From contig NC_092577.1 in NCBI RefSeq assembly GCF_037975245.1, forward strand, positions 19,342,898 through 19,406,897: 64,000 bases of DNA, written 5' to 3'. The notes under the pieces were generated by a model. The model was not told where the DNA came from. It ran no database searches and worked only from the letters and a program-made list of their open reading frames with translations. Numbering within the stretch: the stretch's first letter is position 1; every line of letters begins with the position of its first letter. Origin of the DNA: Apostichopus japonicus (Eukaryota > Echinodermata > Holothuroidea > Aspidochirotida > Stichopodidae). Positions 11,036 to 21,430 of this stretch are shown here, in pieces. Made by a program: the position numbers and the translations under genes.

Positions 11036-12140
11036 ATGGCATCGCGCCGTGATTCCAAAATTGTTAAGTTAACCTTCACCGGTGAACAAGCGGTTCCACC
11101 GGTGCAAGTTTTTAGTATTTTAAAGAGTAAGGGTGTTGTTGTGCCTGGAGAGGTTGATGCGTTGCAAGCTCTCCAGGGTCGTAATACTTATGATGTACGT
11201 TTTACAAGTGACGTGACCCGGCAGAAGGGTGTCACGTTGCTGAGTGGGGTTGAAGGTTTGACAGTTACTCCATACGAGCGTTCCGTGTGGGTAACTGTCA
11301 TCCACGTAGGACTAGAGGTGCGTCAGGAACTTGTCGCAACTGTTTTAGGTCGGTTTGGGGCTGTCAAGGCCATCAAAACTGTGCTCCTACGCACAGGCCC
11401 CTGGGGTGTTGAACGGGCACCGACAGGTTCGGATCGACCTCAAGCAGGACATTCCCTCCTTCCTTTTTATTGCCGGGCATAAAGCTCACGTGCGTTACCC
11501 CGGTCAGCCCCGTACCTGCTTCAGGTGTGGGGAGACCGGGCACGAAGCCAAGGGCTGCCCAAACAAAAAGTGTGGGCGCTGCCTTCGTCTTGGGCATGAT
11601 ACCTCTGCTTGCCCAAGCGAAGTTGTGTGCTCACTCTGTGGGAAGGAGGGGCATGTTTTTCGCGCTTGTCCCTCCTCTTATGTCTTTATGACAAAGAGTG
11701 GGGGTCAATCAAAGGCGCCAAGTTCTGGCGCACCTACTGCCTCGGAGGAAGCTCCACGCAAAGAGGGGCAACCGGATGCACCTAGTTCACCCTCCCCCGT
11801 AGTTGCAGACCCCAACCCCGTGCCCGCACCAAGAAAGTCTCCACCAGCTTCCCCTATCAACTCGTCCAGTTCCGTCCCCAGTCCGCCGCCGGTATCGCCA
11901 GATCCGGAGACTCTGTCCGACGGCGACTCCGGGGACTCGGTGGTCATCGGGTCTCCGGAGGCTCTGTCTGACAGCGACTCTGGGGGCTCGGTGATCGTGG
12001 AGCCAAAACGTGCCACTGGGACGAGCTGGTACGACGAGATGGGGGAACCCTCTCTAAAAAGGTCGGCCTCAAGCGACGACTCAGACGACGATATGTCGTC
12101 TAGAGCTCGCTTGAAGCTTACAAAATCGTCGTGGGCGTAG
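11036..12140 (+). CDS. LINE ORF1: nucleic-acid-binding protein with three CCHC knuckles (frameshifted)
   Basis: Structural partner of a LINE, expected to coat the RNA in the ribonucleoprotein particle. Starting at the ATG of MASRRDSKIVKLTF, the N-terminal half looks like an RRM-type fold. Three CCHC knuckles follow: CFRCGETGHEAKGC, CGRCLRLGHDTSAC and CSLCGKEGHVFRAC (about 11520-11675). The C-terminal third is low-complexity Pro/Ser then Asp/Ser-rich, and ends at TAG 12138. The frame changes once near 11396-11405, beside CCCCTGGGG: upstream the frame ends in VLLRTGP, and the knuckle frame resumes as GVLNGHRQVRIDL. This could be a decay event or a base-calling error. The stop lies 21 bp before the ORF2 start. 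Confidence 0.85.
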
Positions 12141-12160
12141 TTTTGCGTCATTGCCCTCTC

Positions 12161-15100
12161 ATGGCCCATACTTTTTCAGTTGCCACTTTCAACGTCAATG
12201 GCATGAGGGATCATCGCAAGCGCAGTCGCATTTTCCAATATTGTACTTCAATGGAAGTCGACTGCGTTTGCCTGCAGGAAACACATATTTTGGAAGAAGA
12301 TGTCCCTCTATGGGCTTATGAGTGGGGTGGTGGGCTGCATGCTTCGTTTGGTTCGTCTTCATCCTGTGGCACTGTCATCCTTCTGTCACCTCGTCAGGCG
12401 GGTTTTGCCACTAGGGTGGAGACGGATCACGAGGGCCGATTGGTTTGCATTCTATTCAAGTATCCACAGGGTAACATCTCCCTTTGCAATGTGTATGCTC
12501 CCAATCGGCCTTCTGCTAGACGAGAATTTTTTAACACGCTACCCTCCTTTGTTCCTGGTAGTGCACCATGTGTCATGGTCGGAGACTTTAACTGTGTCCC
12601 AGACTCGGGTCTTGACAGACTCGGGGCTTCTGTGTCTGCTAGTCCTGACGCTGGGATCACAGAATTGGACAGATTCACTTCGGCACACCATTTAGCCGAT
12701 GTCTGGAGGCATATGCACCCGTGTAGTACGGTGTATACGTGGATGAGGCCTAACGGAGAAGATGCCTCCAGGATAGATCGAGTGTATGCGCCCGTAAGTT
12801 TTAAATTTTCGGGTTGCGAGACGCTCAGCTGTCCGCTCTCTGACCATGACACTGTAGTAGCACGTTTTGTTTTGCCTTCCATTTTCCCGATCGGGCGGGG
12901 CCTATGGAAGCTTAACTGTCGGATTCTTGGCGAGGCAGAGTTCCGCCAAGGTTTCGAGACCAGGTACAAAGGATGGCAAACATTGAAGCCGGCCTTTGCT
13001 TCTACATCCCAATGGTGGGATGATGTCAAGTTGCGCATCAAACGCTTCGCAATTCAGTATTGCGTGACCCACGCACGGCGTCGAAGAGAACATTTTTCGA
13101 AGCTGTGCGCGGAGGTGAAGTTTGGCGACCCTTCGGCTGTCATCGCTTTGCAGACCTATCTCGATGAAAAGTACCACGGTGCCCGCGTCAGGGCCCGTGT
13201 CGAAGCGGTGGAAGCCGAGGAACGCCCTTCACTGAGGTTTTACCAGTCCGTAAGCTCATCGGCGTGTGACAGACGCGTCCCATCTGTGCGCGCTACTGAT
13301 GGGACCGTGGTTAGTGACCCTCACGGCATTGTCCGCGTATACAAGGATTATTATTTGAGTCTGTTTACGCGTGGCAGTGTCGACTTGTCGGCACAGGCCG
13401 ATTTATTGAGGGGAATCTCAAAAACCGTTCCCCACGATGTCAATGATATTTTGGGGGGCGGAATAACCACTGTTGAGCTTTGGAAGGCGCTTTCGAAGAT
13501 GAAGAATGGCAAGTCCCCGGGTTCGGACGGGCTTCCGAGGGAGTTCTACCGAACCTTCTGGGCAATAATAGGACCCGACCTCAGAGCCGTCTTCGAGGAC
13601 GCCTTCCAAAACGGACTGTTAAACCAAAGTCAACGTCTGGGCATGATTACTTTGCTGCCCAAGTCTGGTGACCCCTTGGACCCTCATAACAAGCGTCCAA
13701 TCACCTTGTTAAATGTAGACTACAAGTTGTTGGCTAAGGCTTTGTGCAACCGCCTTGCACTGGCTATGCCGCATCTTGTGGGTGATCTCCAGACTTGTGC
13801 AGTGAAGGGTCATTGCATCCAGCAGAACTTGTGGTTGATGCGCGACTTGACCGACTTTGTTATTGAACGAGATCTGCCATGTGCATTGGTGTCTCTGGAC
13901 CAGCAGAAGGCCTTTGACATGGTGGATCGTGGGTTTTTAATGAATGTATTGGACACGTTTCACTTGCACCCGGTTTTTCGTAAATGGATTTCTGTTTTGT
14001 ATCAGTACAGTTTCAGTTCTGTTATCGTAAATGGGTTTTGTTCGGAGGTTTTTAACGTGGAGAGGGGGGTGCGCCAGGGGTGCCCTCCTGTCTCCATTAC
14101 TTTATGTTTTGTTTAGCGAGTCCCTGTCTCGTCTTTTGGAAAGGGACTCAAGACTTGTTCCATTCGTTGTGCCAGGGGGGTGCCAAAGTGAAGTGCGTTC
14201 AATATGCAGATGACGTCAGGTGTGTTATTTCGAGTCTGGGCTCCTTTCGTGCCCTCTCGCAGGATTTATCTATCTTTGAGAGAGCTACCGGGGCGAAGTT
14301 GAATCCGGAAAAGACAAAGGGCCTTCGCCTTGGTAGCTGGAGATACAGAGACTTACCATTCGGTGCATCGTGGTCGGATCAAAATATCAAAATTAATGGT
14401 ATATGGTTCGGCTGTGATGCACCTTGTGATGTCACCTGGAACGAGAGGGCTGAGGTTCTTCAGAGCAGGCTCGAAACCTTTGGCACCCGCTGGCTTTCGA
14501 TCCTAGGGAAAGACACCGTAATTAATCGTAATTACCCGGGCGCGGTGTATCCAATTCCGCGTCGCGTCCTGGTGCGGTTGGAGAGAGCGATATTTTCATT
14601 TATTTGGTCGGGTGGTACAGAGCTTGTCAAAAGGGCGGTAATGTACCAAAAACTGGAGAAGGGTGGGTTAGGGGTGGTTCATCTGGGAAGTAAATTGACC
14701 TTTTTCATATTTAAGCAGTTGTTTGTAGCGGTAACTGACCCAGGGTTGCCTTGTTCATATTTTGTACGTTTTTGGGGCGGTTTGCACCTGCGTCGATGGG
14801 TCCCGGCGCTGTTTAGCAACAGAGAACCGCATAGTAGTACTCCAAACAGGGTGGTGCGTGTCATTTGCTCCGCTCTGATTGAGTTGCCCCCTGTTGACCT
14901 GTCACAGCCGGCCCTCGTTCACAGTTCGTTGCGGGATAGGGCCTTTGAATGCAATTTTTGTCCAGGGACGTCATTCTGCCGAAGTATGGCGTTCGGTGCA
15001 TTCAAGGCTGAATGGTGGCAGGCTCCGTGATCTTGCATGGAGAATTGCACACGGTGCCTTGGTGACCAACCTAAAAAGATACCATTGGCGATTGGGTGAT

Positions 15101-15538
15101 GGACTGTGCCCGAGGACCGGCTGTGACAGCTTAGAGAGTACCGCTCATGTTTTTTGGCATTGTTGCTTTGTAGTTAACTTATGGGAGTGGTTCCAGACCT
15201 GGACCGACCGTGTTACGGGAGACCGTTCATGGTCGGTAGGACAGGGCTTTATTTTATATGGGGTAGACCCTCCAGTTTGTTCGGTTGCTGTTTTGCATCG
15301 CATTATTTTTGTTTGCTCTATTGTGAAAAAACATGTTTGGCGGAATAGATGTGATGTGGTTTTTAGGGGGAAATTTGCCAGTTGGCAGGCAGTCCTGGAG
15401 GCGGTGAAGTCTGATATTCGCCTTCAGATTGAAGGCGATTTTCGCCGTTTATCTGGGGCTGCCTTTTTTGGACGGTGGTGTACTGGGGAGGGGTTTTTCG
15501 TTTCGCTCCGTACTGGTCGTCCTTTTGTGGTTTTTTGA
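12161..15538 (+). pseudogene. LINE ORF2: AP endonuclease, reverse transcriptase and C-terminal zinc-binding motif (three frameshifts)
   Basis: Target-primed reverse transcription enzyme. From MAHTFSVATFNVNGMRD, the endonuclease shows the N-x-N, CLQETHI, GDFNCVPD and SDHDTV motifs (12180-12860). The RT core contains KSPGSDGLPREFY, RPITLLNVDYKLLAKAL, motif A (SLDQQKAFDMVDR), RQGCP and motif C (QYADD, about 14200). The C-terminal part has a conserved WR-AHG region and a CPRTGC...HVFWHC Cys/His motif like the zf-RVT domain. The frame changes near 14086, near 14175 in a GGGGGG run and near 14963. Reading across these, no domain is missing. An upstream in-frame ATG at 12131 overlaps ORF1, but the ATG at 12161 sits at the normal start of the endonuclease domain. 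Confidence 0.88.
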
Positions 15539-15644
15539 ATGTTTGAGTGGGGGGGTTGGGCGTTTTGTCTCTGCAGGTCGGCGGGCGTATGTTTTATTGG
15601 CTCGCTTGACCTGAGTTTCGTTTTTCAGAATGGGATGTTTCGGT

Positions 15645-16950
15645 GGTTACATCTCTATGTTCCGACGTCTCTATGTTCCGACGTCTCTATGTTCCGACGT
15701 CTCTATGTTCCGACGTCTCTATGTTCCGACGTCTCTATGTTCCGACGTCTCTATGTTCCGACGTCTCTATGTTCCGACGTCTCTATGTTCCGACGTCTCT
15801 ATGTTCCGACGTCTCTATGTTCCGACGTCTCTATGTTCCGACGTCTCTATGTTCCGACGTCTCTATGTTCCGACGTCTCTATGTTCCGACGTCTCTATGT
15901 TCCGACGTCTCTATGTTCCGACGTCTCTATGTTCCGACGTCTCTATGTTCCGACGTCTCTATGTTCCGACGTCTCTATGTTCCGACGTCTCTATGTTCCG
16001 ACGTCTCTATGTTCCGACGTCTCTATGTTCCGACGTCTCTATGTTCCGACGTCTCTATGTTCCGACGTCTCTATGTTCCGACGTCTCTATGTTCCGACGT
16101 CTCTATGTTCCGACGTCTCTATGTTCCGACGTCTCTATGTTCCGACGTCTCTATGTTCCGACGTCTCTATGTTCCGACGTCTCTATGTTCCGACGTCTCT
16201 ATGTTCCGACGTCTCTATGTTCCGACGTCTCTATGTTCCGACGTCTCTATGTTCCGACGTCTCTATGTTCCGACGTCTCTATGTTCCGACAAATTGTTTG
16301 GAGCAAATATTTTTTGGGCAAAATTTTTTCGGACCCATTTTTGTGACACAATTTTTTTCGGACCCCATTCTTTTTGGACCCAATTTTTTCGGACCCAATT
16401 TTTTTCGGGCCCATTTTTTTTGCACTGAATTTTTTTCGGACCGAATTTTTCTGGTCCAATATTTGTTCACCCAAATTTTTTTGTGGACCGAATTTTTTTG
16501 GGACCTAATTTTTGTGGACCCATTTTTCGGACTTAATTTGGGTCCCAAAAATTTGGGTCCAAAGTAATTGGGGTCCCGAAAAACATTGGTCAGAAAGTAT
16601 TGGTAAAAATTTTGCACAAAAAAATATGGGTCCCCAAAAAGTTTGGTCCAAAAAATGGGGTCCGAAAAAAATTGGGTCACTAAAGAATGGGCTCAGAAAA
16701 AATTGGGTCCGAAAAAAACTTGGGTCCAAAAAAATTGGGTCACAAAAGAATGGGGTCAGAAAAAAAATGGGGTACCCAAAAATGTTGGTCCAAAAAAATG
16801 TTGGTCCAAAAAAATGTTGGTACAAAAAAGATGGGGGTTCCGAAAAAAAATTGGGTCACAAATGGGGTCCGAATAAAATTTGGTCCAAAAAAAATTAGAG
16901 TCCAAACAGGACGTCGGAACATAGAGACGTCGGAACACAGAGACGTGACC
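15645..16950. mobile_element. Fold-back DNA element (1306 bp) inserted in the LINE 3' UTR, 8-bp target duplication
   Basis: GTTTCGGT occurs immediately before (15637-15644) and immediately after (16951-16958) the segment. The ends are inverted repeats: GGTTACATCTCTATGTTCC on the left and, reverse-complemented, GGTCACGTCTCTGTGTTCC on the right (16 of 19 identical). Inside, the left arm is a 16-bp tandem array followed by about 250 bp of GGACCCAATTTTTT-like motifs. From about 16541 the same motifs run in reverse complement (AAAAATTGGGTCC) back to two copies of the 16-mer. The whole is therefore a long imperfect palindrome. No transposase is encoded; the long apparent open frames are artefacts of stop-free repeats. 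Target size is compatible with hAT, P or Merlin-type transposases, but the family is unknown. Confidence 0.85.
15653..16290 (+). repeat. Perfect 16-bp tandem array, about 40 copies
   Basis: Unit CTCTATGTTCCGACGT, 39 complete copies from 15653 to 16276 and a 14-bp partial copy to 16290, with no difference that I can see between copies. The unit contains the palindrome GACGTC. The reverse-complement unit occurs only about two and a half times on the other arm (16910-16945). Copy number in the real genome may differ because such arrays are hard to assemble. Confidence 0.95.
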
Positions 16951-16971
16951 GTTTCGGTAGTGCCGTTTGGC

Positions 16972-17004
16972 CGTGACGTTTGATATCCCGCATGGCGGGT
17001 CACG
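16972..17004 (+). promoter_or_regulatory. 3'-terminal stem-loop of the LINE, candidate RT recognition structure
   Basis: CGTGA at 16972 pairs with TCACG at 17000-17004, and CCCGC pairs with GCGGG around an ATG loop. The stem lies 8 bp from the 3' end. The copy at 38470-38504 keeps the outer stem and most of the inner one, with one mismatch. LINE reverse transcriptases of some clades bind a 3' stem-loop; that role here is inferred. Confidence 0.5.
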
Positions 17005-17020
17005 TAAAAAGCACATTGTG

Positions 17021-17172
17021 ATGCATGTTTTCCAAACGGTATTCAAGTCATGTGATATCTATTGTAACAATTGTATGTGTCTGTAAATGTAAAAACAAAG
17101 TGGAATTTTAAAGGCAAACTCGTGACAAAATATTCCTCTATATATATAGGGGTAGGTCGAAAGTTATGCGAT
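17021..17172. other. Flanking non-coding DNA
   Basis: Short AT-rich flank of the LINE, with a TA-rich run near 17141. No feature recognised. Confidence 0.4.
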
Positions 17173-17370
17173 ATGATTGCTTTCAATAGCTATTAGCAGA
17201 GTAACCCTGCAGCTCAAACCTTTACATAAATTTTAATCAAAATGTCTAGGCTGCATTTCGTTACTTTTACTCTATTGACAAATGACCTGTTATTGTTCAT
17301 GCTGGGTTATTTTTATGCTCCAATATGATCTCAATGATATTGTCATATTTACTTTTCAATTATATACTTT
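17173..17370 (+). repeat. Dispersed repeat, copy 1 of a pair
   Basis: From GATTGCTTTCAATAGCTATTAGC onward this segment matches 19870-20090, including the shared block CTCTATTGACAAATGACCTG and onward for over 30 bp with no difference. Either an interspersed family or an old local duplication flanking 17.4-19.9 kb. Confidence 0.75.
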
Positions 17371-18242
17371 TCGTATGATAGTGAAAGAAAGCATGATAGT
17401 GAAAAGGATATTGTGTTTAATTTTGATTGTAATGTATGTGATGTAAATTCGAATTTAGCACTTTAAATGTTGCTTAACACTCAATTTTTCAAGTGAAGAA
17501 TAAAACATAAGTTAACAACTCATTTTCTACAATGTGGTAATTGTTTGTAATTGTTCGAATGTGCCTAACGACGCCTTTTGTTCCTCTCTAAGTACTAAAT
17601 TAATTAACATCTTCATTTGGCGAGCTAGAGAAATGACCATTACTTGATAACTACACATGGTAATCAATATCTGGCTTCATGCATTAATGGCTAATTTTTC
17701 AACAGAGGTTCTGTGAAAATTTGAACTGAATAGCTGAAACTGTTGCTGACATGCAAATTCTGCTATAAATACAATAACATAGTTATAGCTGAGAAAAACA
17801 AATAAATACTTAAGCTTAAGCAGCACTGTGAAATTATGTCTGCAGAACAAAATGACTCCAACATAAGACTAAAGACCTTATTTCTTTCTTCTCTTCTATT
17901 TATTGAAATCATTTACAATTCAAATTCATGAATCTGTACAAATTGAAATTCATAAAAACTATTACAATTAAATTAAATGCATCATTATTGAAATAATTAG
18001 TAAACAAAAACAACACAGAACCCTGAGAACAGACACCCTGAGAAGTAAACAGAAATACACATTAAGATCCACATACATAATAAAACAGACAACCATTGCT
18101 CTAAATGAAATAACCCCCTTCCGCCTACAATTGGCACATAACATAACAAAAATGACCCCTAATTTAAAGGTTAATTATGAAATTAAAGACAAAAAAACAC
18201 AAATTCTCTATGACTAGAGAAGGAATGTACTTAGAAGTTTCT
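17371..18242. other. Non-coding stretch, nothing recognised
   Basis: Very AT-rich, no coding-like frame. Confidence 0.5.
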
Positions 18243-18301
18243 ACGGCACATGACAGTATGAGTACAGCTTACATGCCTGTATGCATACTGTCATGTGCCG
18301 T
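18243..18301. repeat. Perfect inverted repeat, 18-bp arms, 23-nt loop
   Basis: ACGGCACATGACAGTATG at 18243-18260 and its exact reverse complement at 18284-18301. It could form a stable hairpin or be the remnant of a very short MITE. Confidence 0.9.
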
Positions 18302-18407
18302 TATGACAGTGAGGTAGTGAGGTAGCAGTTGGTTTATACAGCTTAACTCATTGACAAACTATTGACAAAGTTATGATGGTTGACAGTGGCTACACATCTC
18401 AGTAAAG

Positions 18408-18530
18408 TGTATTCCCTTCCTGTCTTCTCTCGCTTTATTTTTTTCCTATGTGGGTTTAACTATCAATCAACTATTCAGTTAGAGGATAGGAAAACCCACA
18501 TAGGACAAACAGAGAGACAAGGAATACATC
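18408..18530. repeat. Imperfect inverted repeat (MITE-like hairpin)
   Basis: GTATTCCCTTCCTGTCTTCTC with TTTCCTATGTGGGTTT at 18409-18456 pairs with AAACCCACATAGGACAAAC through GAGAGACAAGGAATAC at 18491-18528. No target duplication is obvious. It lies about 100 bp from the previous hairpin. Confidence 0.75.
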
Positions 18531-18554
18531 ACTGGGATCTGTAAATTAAGAAGA

Positions 18555-18842
18555 AAAAGGAAAAAGAAAGACAAAAATATAAACTACTGGTAGGGAGTTG
18601 ATCTCCACGACAACAAGACTGTATTTACAAGCCGTGTTAGTTTTAGCTTTGTACATGCAGGGACAGGGGAAAGTTACTGTATTTTTGTCAGCAAAGTAAT
18701 GTAAAGAGAAAACAGTACAATGGAAGGTACAATGACAAGACAAACACTTAAAAGACAAAAAGAAAGAAATCAAAAATCTAAACTACTGGTAGGGACTTCA
18801 TCTCCACGGCAACAACACGGTGTATTTACAAGCCGTAGTGTA
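18555..18842 (+). repeat. Direct repeat of about 80 bp, two copies
   Basis: The block AAACTACTGGTAGGGA followed by TCTCCACG and TATTTACAAGCCGT occurs at about 18570-18637 and again at 18778-18835, in the same orientation and with a few changes. Confidence 0.75.
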
Positions 18843-19868
18843 AATGTAAAGTCAATAAATCACTTAACGATGCACCATATATCCATTTAAAAAAAGGTAT
18901 CGTGATCAATAGCCCATGAAGATAACTCAAGAGCTAATATAGGCTGTGCGGCACTATAAGAGAAATCAACATGGGCCTACTAGTGGTTCACAGCAGCTTA
19001 GGTACTACTGACGGGTGGGGGGATCGCTGGCCCCCTCACCCCAGAAACGCACATAAGCGGTGCGGTGGGAGGTGTGCACTAAACATGACCTAAACTGAAA
19101 GCATCCAGAGATTCAGAAAAGTTCGGGCATCCAGATGGTAGATGAACACCTCTCGGTCAAGGATGGGGTGATCAGTGCCTATAAAATACACCACCCACTC
19201 CCCATTACTGACGGAGGCTAGACTAATAACATATAAAATGTACAGCTGATATATGTGACAGTAGTCACAATGGACATTAAAGTTTCTGCAACTCTACGAA
19301 CGATTTAAAACAATGGCCCAATGGGCACTATGGTCAATTGATGAAGTCAAATATGTTGTTTATGTCATCACCCAATATTATCATCATACCAACTTCAGTT
19401 GATACAGTATGACACTGACTCTACTGAATATTCATAGTATCACACATGGTCAGGTACCATTCAGTAATTCTTATACTAAAGTATATGCTAATACAAGAGC
19501 CCGATGGCATTATCCAAATTTGGTCCAGAAAACTGTTGGTTCACAAGATTTGGACCAATAACAAGTAAAAAAAAGTCATAAAATCGTACAAAATATTTTC
19601 ATAAAATTACTTTTAACTTAATAAAATAACCTGATCAAATTTCATAAAATAATACTTTTCAGGTACGTGAGGATATGACGTGACAGCTAGTCTGATTTCA
19701 GCAGTTTCTACACAATCAGATAGAACTTTTAATTTGAAAATCTCCTAAGCGGAAAATGAATTGGAATAATTTCTTCATTATTGGGTTTCTTTTATTGTCC
19801 TCTTTCATATAAGATAAACATTTGTGGCACCTGGACTAATCCTAAAAGTATAACTGACAGGAGTTGTG
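18843..19868. other. Non-coding stretch
   Basis: No gene found. At 19493 ACAAGAGCCC resembles the terminus of the AGGTCA-rich repeat family, but the following bases differ, so it is not called. Confidence 0.4.
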
Positions 19869-20090
19869 GGATTGCTTTTAATAGCTATTAGCAGATAAAT
19901 CCTGCAACTCAAACCATTGCATAAATTCTACTCGAAGGGCCACTTATTGTAGATTGTTAAAACCAACAGCTACCAGTCTAGGTTGCATTTCGTTACTGTT
20001 ACTCTATTGACAAATGACCTGTTATTGTTCATGTTGGGTTACTTTATACTCAAATAGGATCTCAATGATATTTACTTTTTATATTTTATT
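19869..20090 (+). repeat. Dispersed repeat, copy 2 of the 17.2-kb sequence
   Basis: Same orientation as 17173-17370, with an extra stretch of about 30 bp (CTACTCGAAGGGCCACTTAT region) not present in the first copy. Confidence 0.75.
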
Positions 20091-21170
20091 GGTACAAAGT
20101 GTCAGAACCCTAATAAGGACCAAAGGACGACCGGCTCCTAAAAATACACAACCGAGACCTGCGATCCCTATCACCAACTTTTGCATTTATAAAGAACACG
20201 TATTTCTATCAGGTCCTTTGGGACCACGTATCTCCCGAACAGAAGCAGATATGGACCTAGGAATTGCAGATTTGGGCTTCTTGAGCATCGATTACCCCTT
20301 GTGACGTCATTTTGACGAAATCAATTTTTTGAGCCAATTTTGGCCAAAACTGTTTTTTTTTACGTTTTTGGGGGTGAAAATAATTTTTGTCGCGAAGACG
20401 CGGGCAATGTGGATCTTTTCTGGTAGTTCTTCACATGCTGATCACGATTCTGAAGTTTATTTTGGAATTGGGTGTTGTGTGGGGGCGTTAGGAGGAAAAA
20501 ATCACTGGGGCGGGAACCCGAAATTTGGTGTTTTCAAAACGAACGAATTACACCTCATCTGGTGCTACTTGGGGCGCTGAATATGGATCTGGGATTATTT
20601 TGACGGTTCAGAGGCGTGGGGAGTGGTGGGGGTATTTAAAGGCACACTCTCAGGTAGGAAATTGCTAAAATCAAAAATCTTGTCTCAACGTATTCCCCGA
20701 TTAAAAAATAAAAACAATGCTGCCCTCTTCTCACAGCGGCAACATATTCATTTCTTTAATATGGCATTCTCATCCTTAGCTATAAACAGCATACGCAAAT
20801 GGGTACCGTTACCGCGAAGGTATCAGATTTCCGAGATTGTAATCTGCCTCTCAGTGTTGCGTAACCTATAGGCACACTGTGTAATTGTACTGTGTGCTAT
20901 TCGAGTTACGCAATTTTTCGATTTGCTATATGTAACAGTGCATATTGTACTGCTGGGAAAACGCTATACCAGCTCGTAGCAGCATATAAACATGTCACTG
21001 AATGTGTGCTGCTTATGTATTGTTATTTGACGAAACGACTTGCTTCTGGCCTAACGTTCTTCAATACTTGAGTTCAAAATCAAATAAAACAGTGAGCAAA
21101 CAGCTTATCCACTAGAGAGCCTGTGTATAAAAAACACGCACATAATACAGGTTAATGAGCATGGTGAACA
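20091..21170. other. Non-coding stretch, moderate GC segment
   Basis: 20100-20600 is less AT-rich and has a 96-codon open frame ending at 20302, but its sequence has no recognisable domain and no splice context. GGCACACTCTCAGGTAGGAAATT at 20641-20663 resembles, in inverse orientation, sequence at 28266-28290 and may be the edge of a repeat family. Confidence 0.35.
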
Positions 21171-21174
21171 CAAA

Positions 21175-21430
21175 GAGATAGATGTAAGGGGATTAGTAGA
21201 CAAGGGATGGAGAGAAGAATGAAAGATAAAAACCAACAGGGGAAGAGGATAGATAGGAGATAAACAGTGGAGGGACAAAGAGAGGATTAAGGGAAGGGGT
21301 AGGGAATAAACTGGAGAAGGACAACGACAGAAAAGTGTGGAGAAAAAAGGGGTGGAAAAAGCTATGAGAAGAGAGTAATGGGGGAGGGGGGTAAGGGGAG
21401 AAGGAGGGGGAATGAAGAAAAGTTAGTCAT
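21175..21430 (+). repeat. Polypurine-rich tract
   Basis: About 250 bp almost entirely A and G on the plus strand, densest at 21290-21415 (for example GGGGGAGGGGGGTAAGGGG). Such tracts can adopt triplex (H-DNA) structures. No gene overlaps it. Confidence 0.7.

Larger units (their letters stand above)
10818..17012 (+). mobile_element. Near full-length non-LTR retrotransposon, probably L1/Tx1 group, carrying a nested fold-back
   Basis: Two-ORF LINE: ORF1 at 11036-12140 and ORF2 at 12161-15538, then a 3' UTR that ends in TCACGTAAAAAGC at 17012. The 3' end is fixed by a second, truncated copy at 38407-38512 that stops at the same base. The 8-bp ACATTGTG occurs at 10810-10817 and again at 17013-17020, so the element probably starts at 10818; an 8-bp match alone is modest evidence. 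Without the 1306-bp fold-back insert and its 8-bp duplication the element is about 4.9 kb. Four frameshifts, all beside homopolymers, break the ORFs. CCHC knuckles in ORF1 and a C-terminal Cys/His motif in ORF2 fit the Tx1 group, but I cannot exclude another L1-related clade. Confidence 0.85.

Noticed and set aside
15645-16290. CRISPR-like array
   Set aside because: The 16-mers are contiguous with no spacers, in eukaryotic DNA, and are part of a transposon arm.
15539-16567. Three long overlapping open frames (up to 342 codons) across the 16-bp array
   Set aside because: The 16-mer has no stop in any plus-strand frame and 3 units make 48 nt, so all frames stay open. The repetitive peptide is a by-product, not a gene.
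16279-17046. Asparagine/phenylalanine/lysine-rich frames on both strands of the fold-back
   Set aside because: They follow the GGACCCAATTTTTT-type repeats and are open on both strands in mirrored fashion.
20014-20304. 96-codon open frame at 20.0-20.3 kb
   Set aside because: Its first part lies in a dispersed repeat and the rest has no domain, splice sites or conservation that I can recognise.
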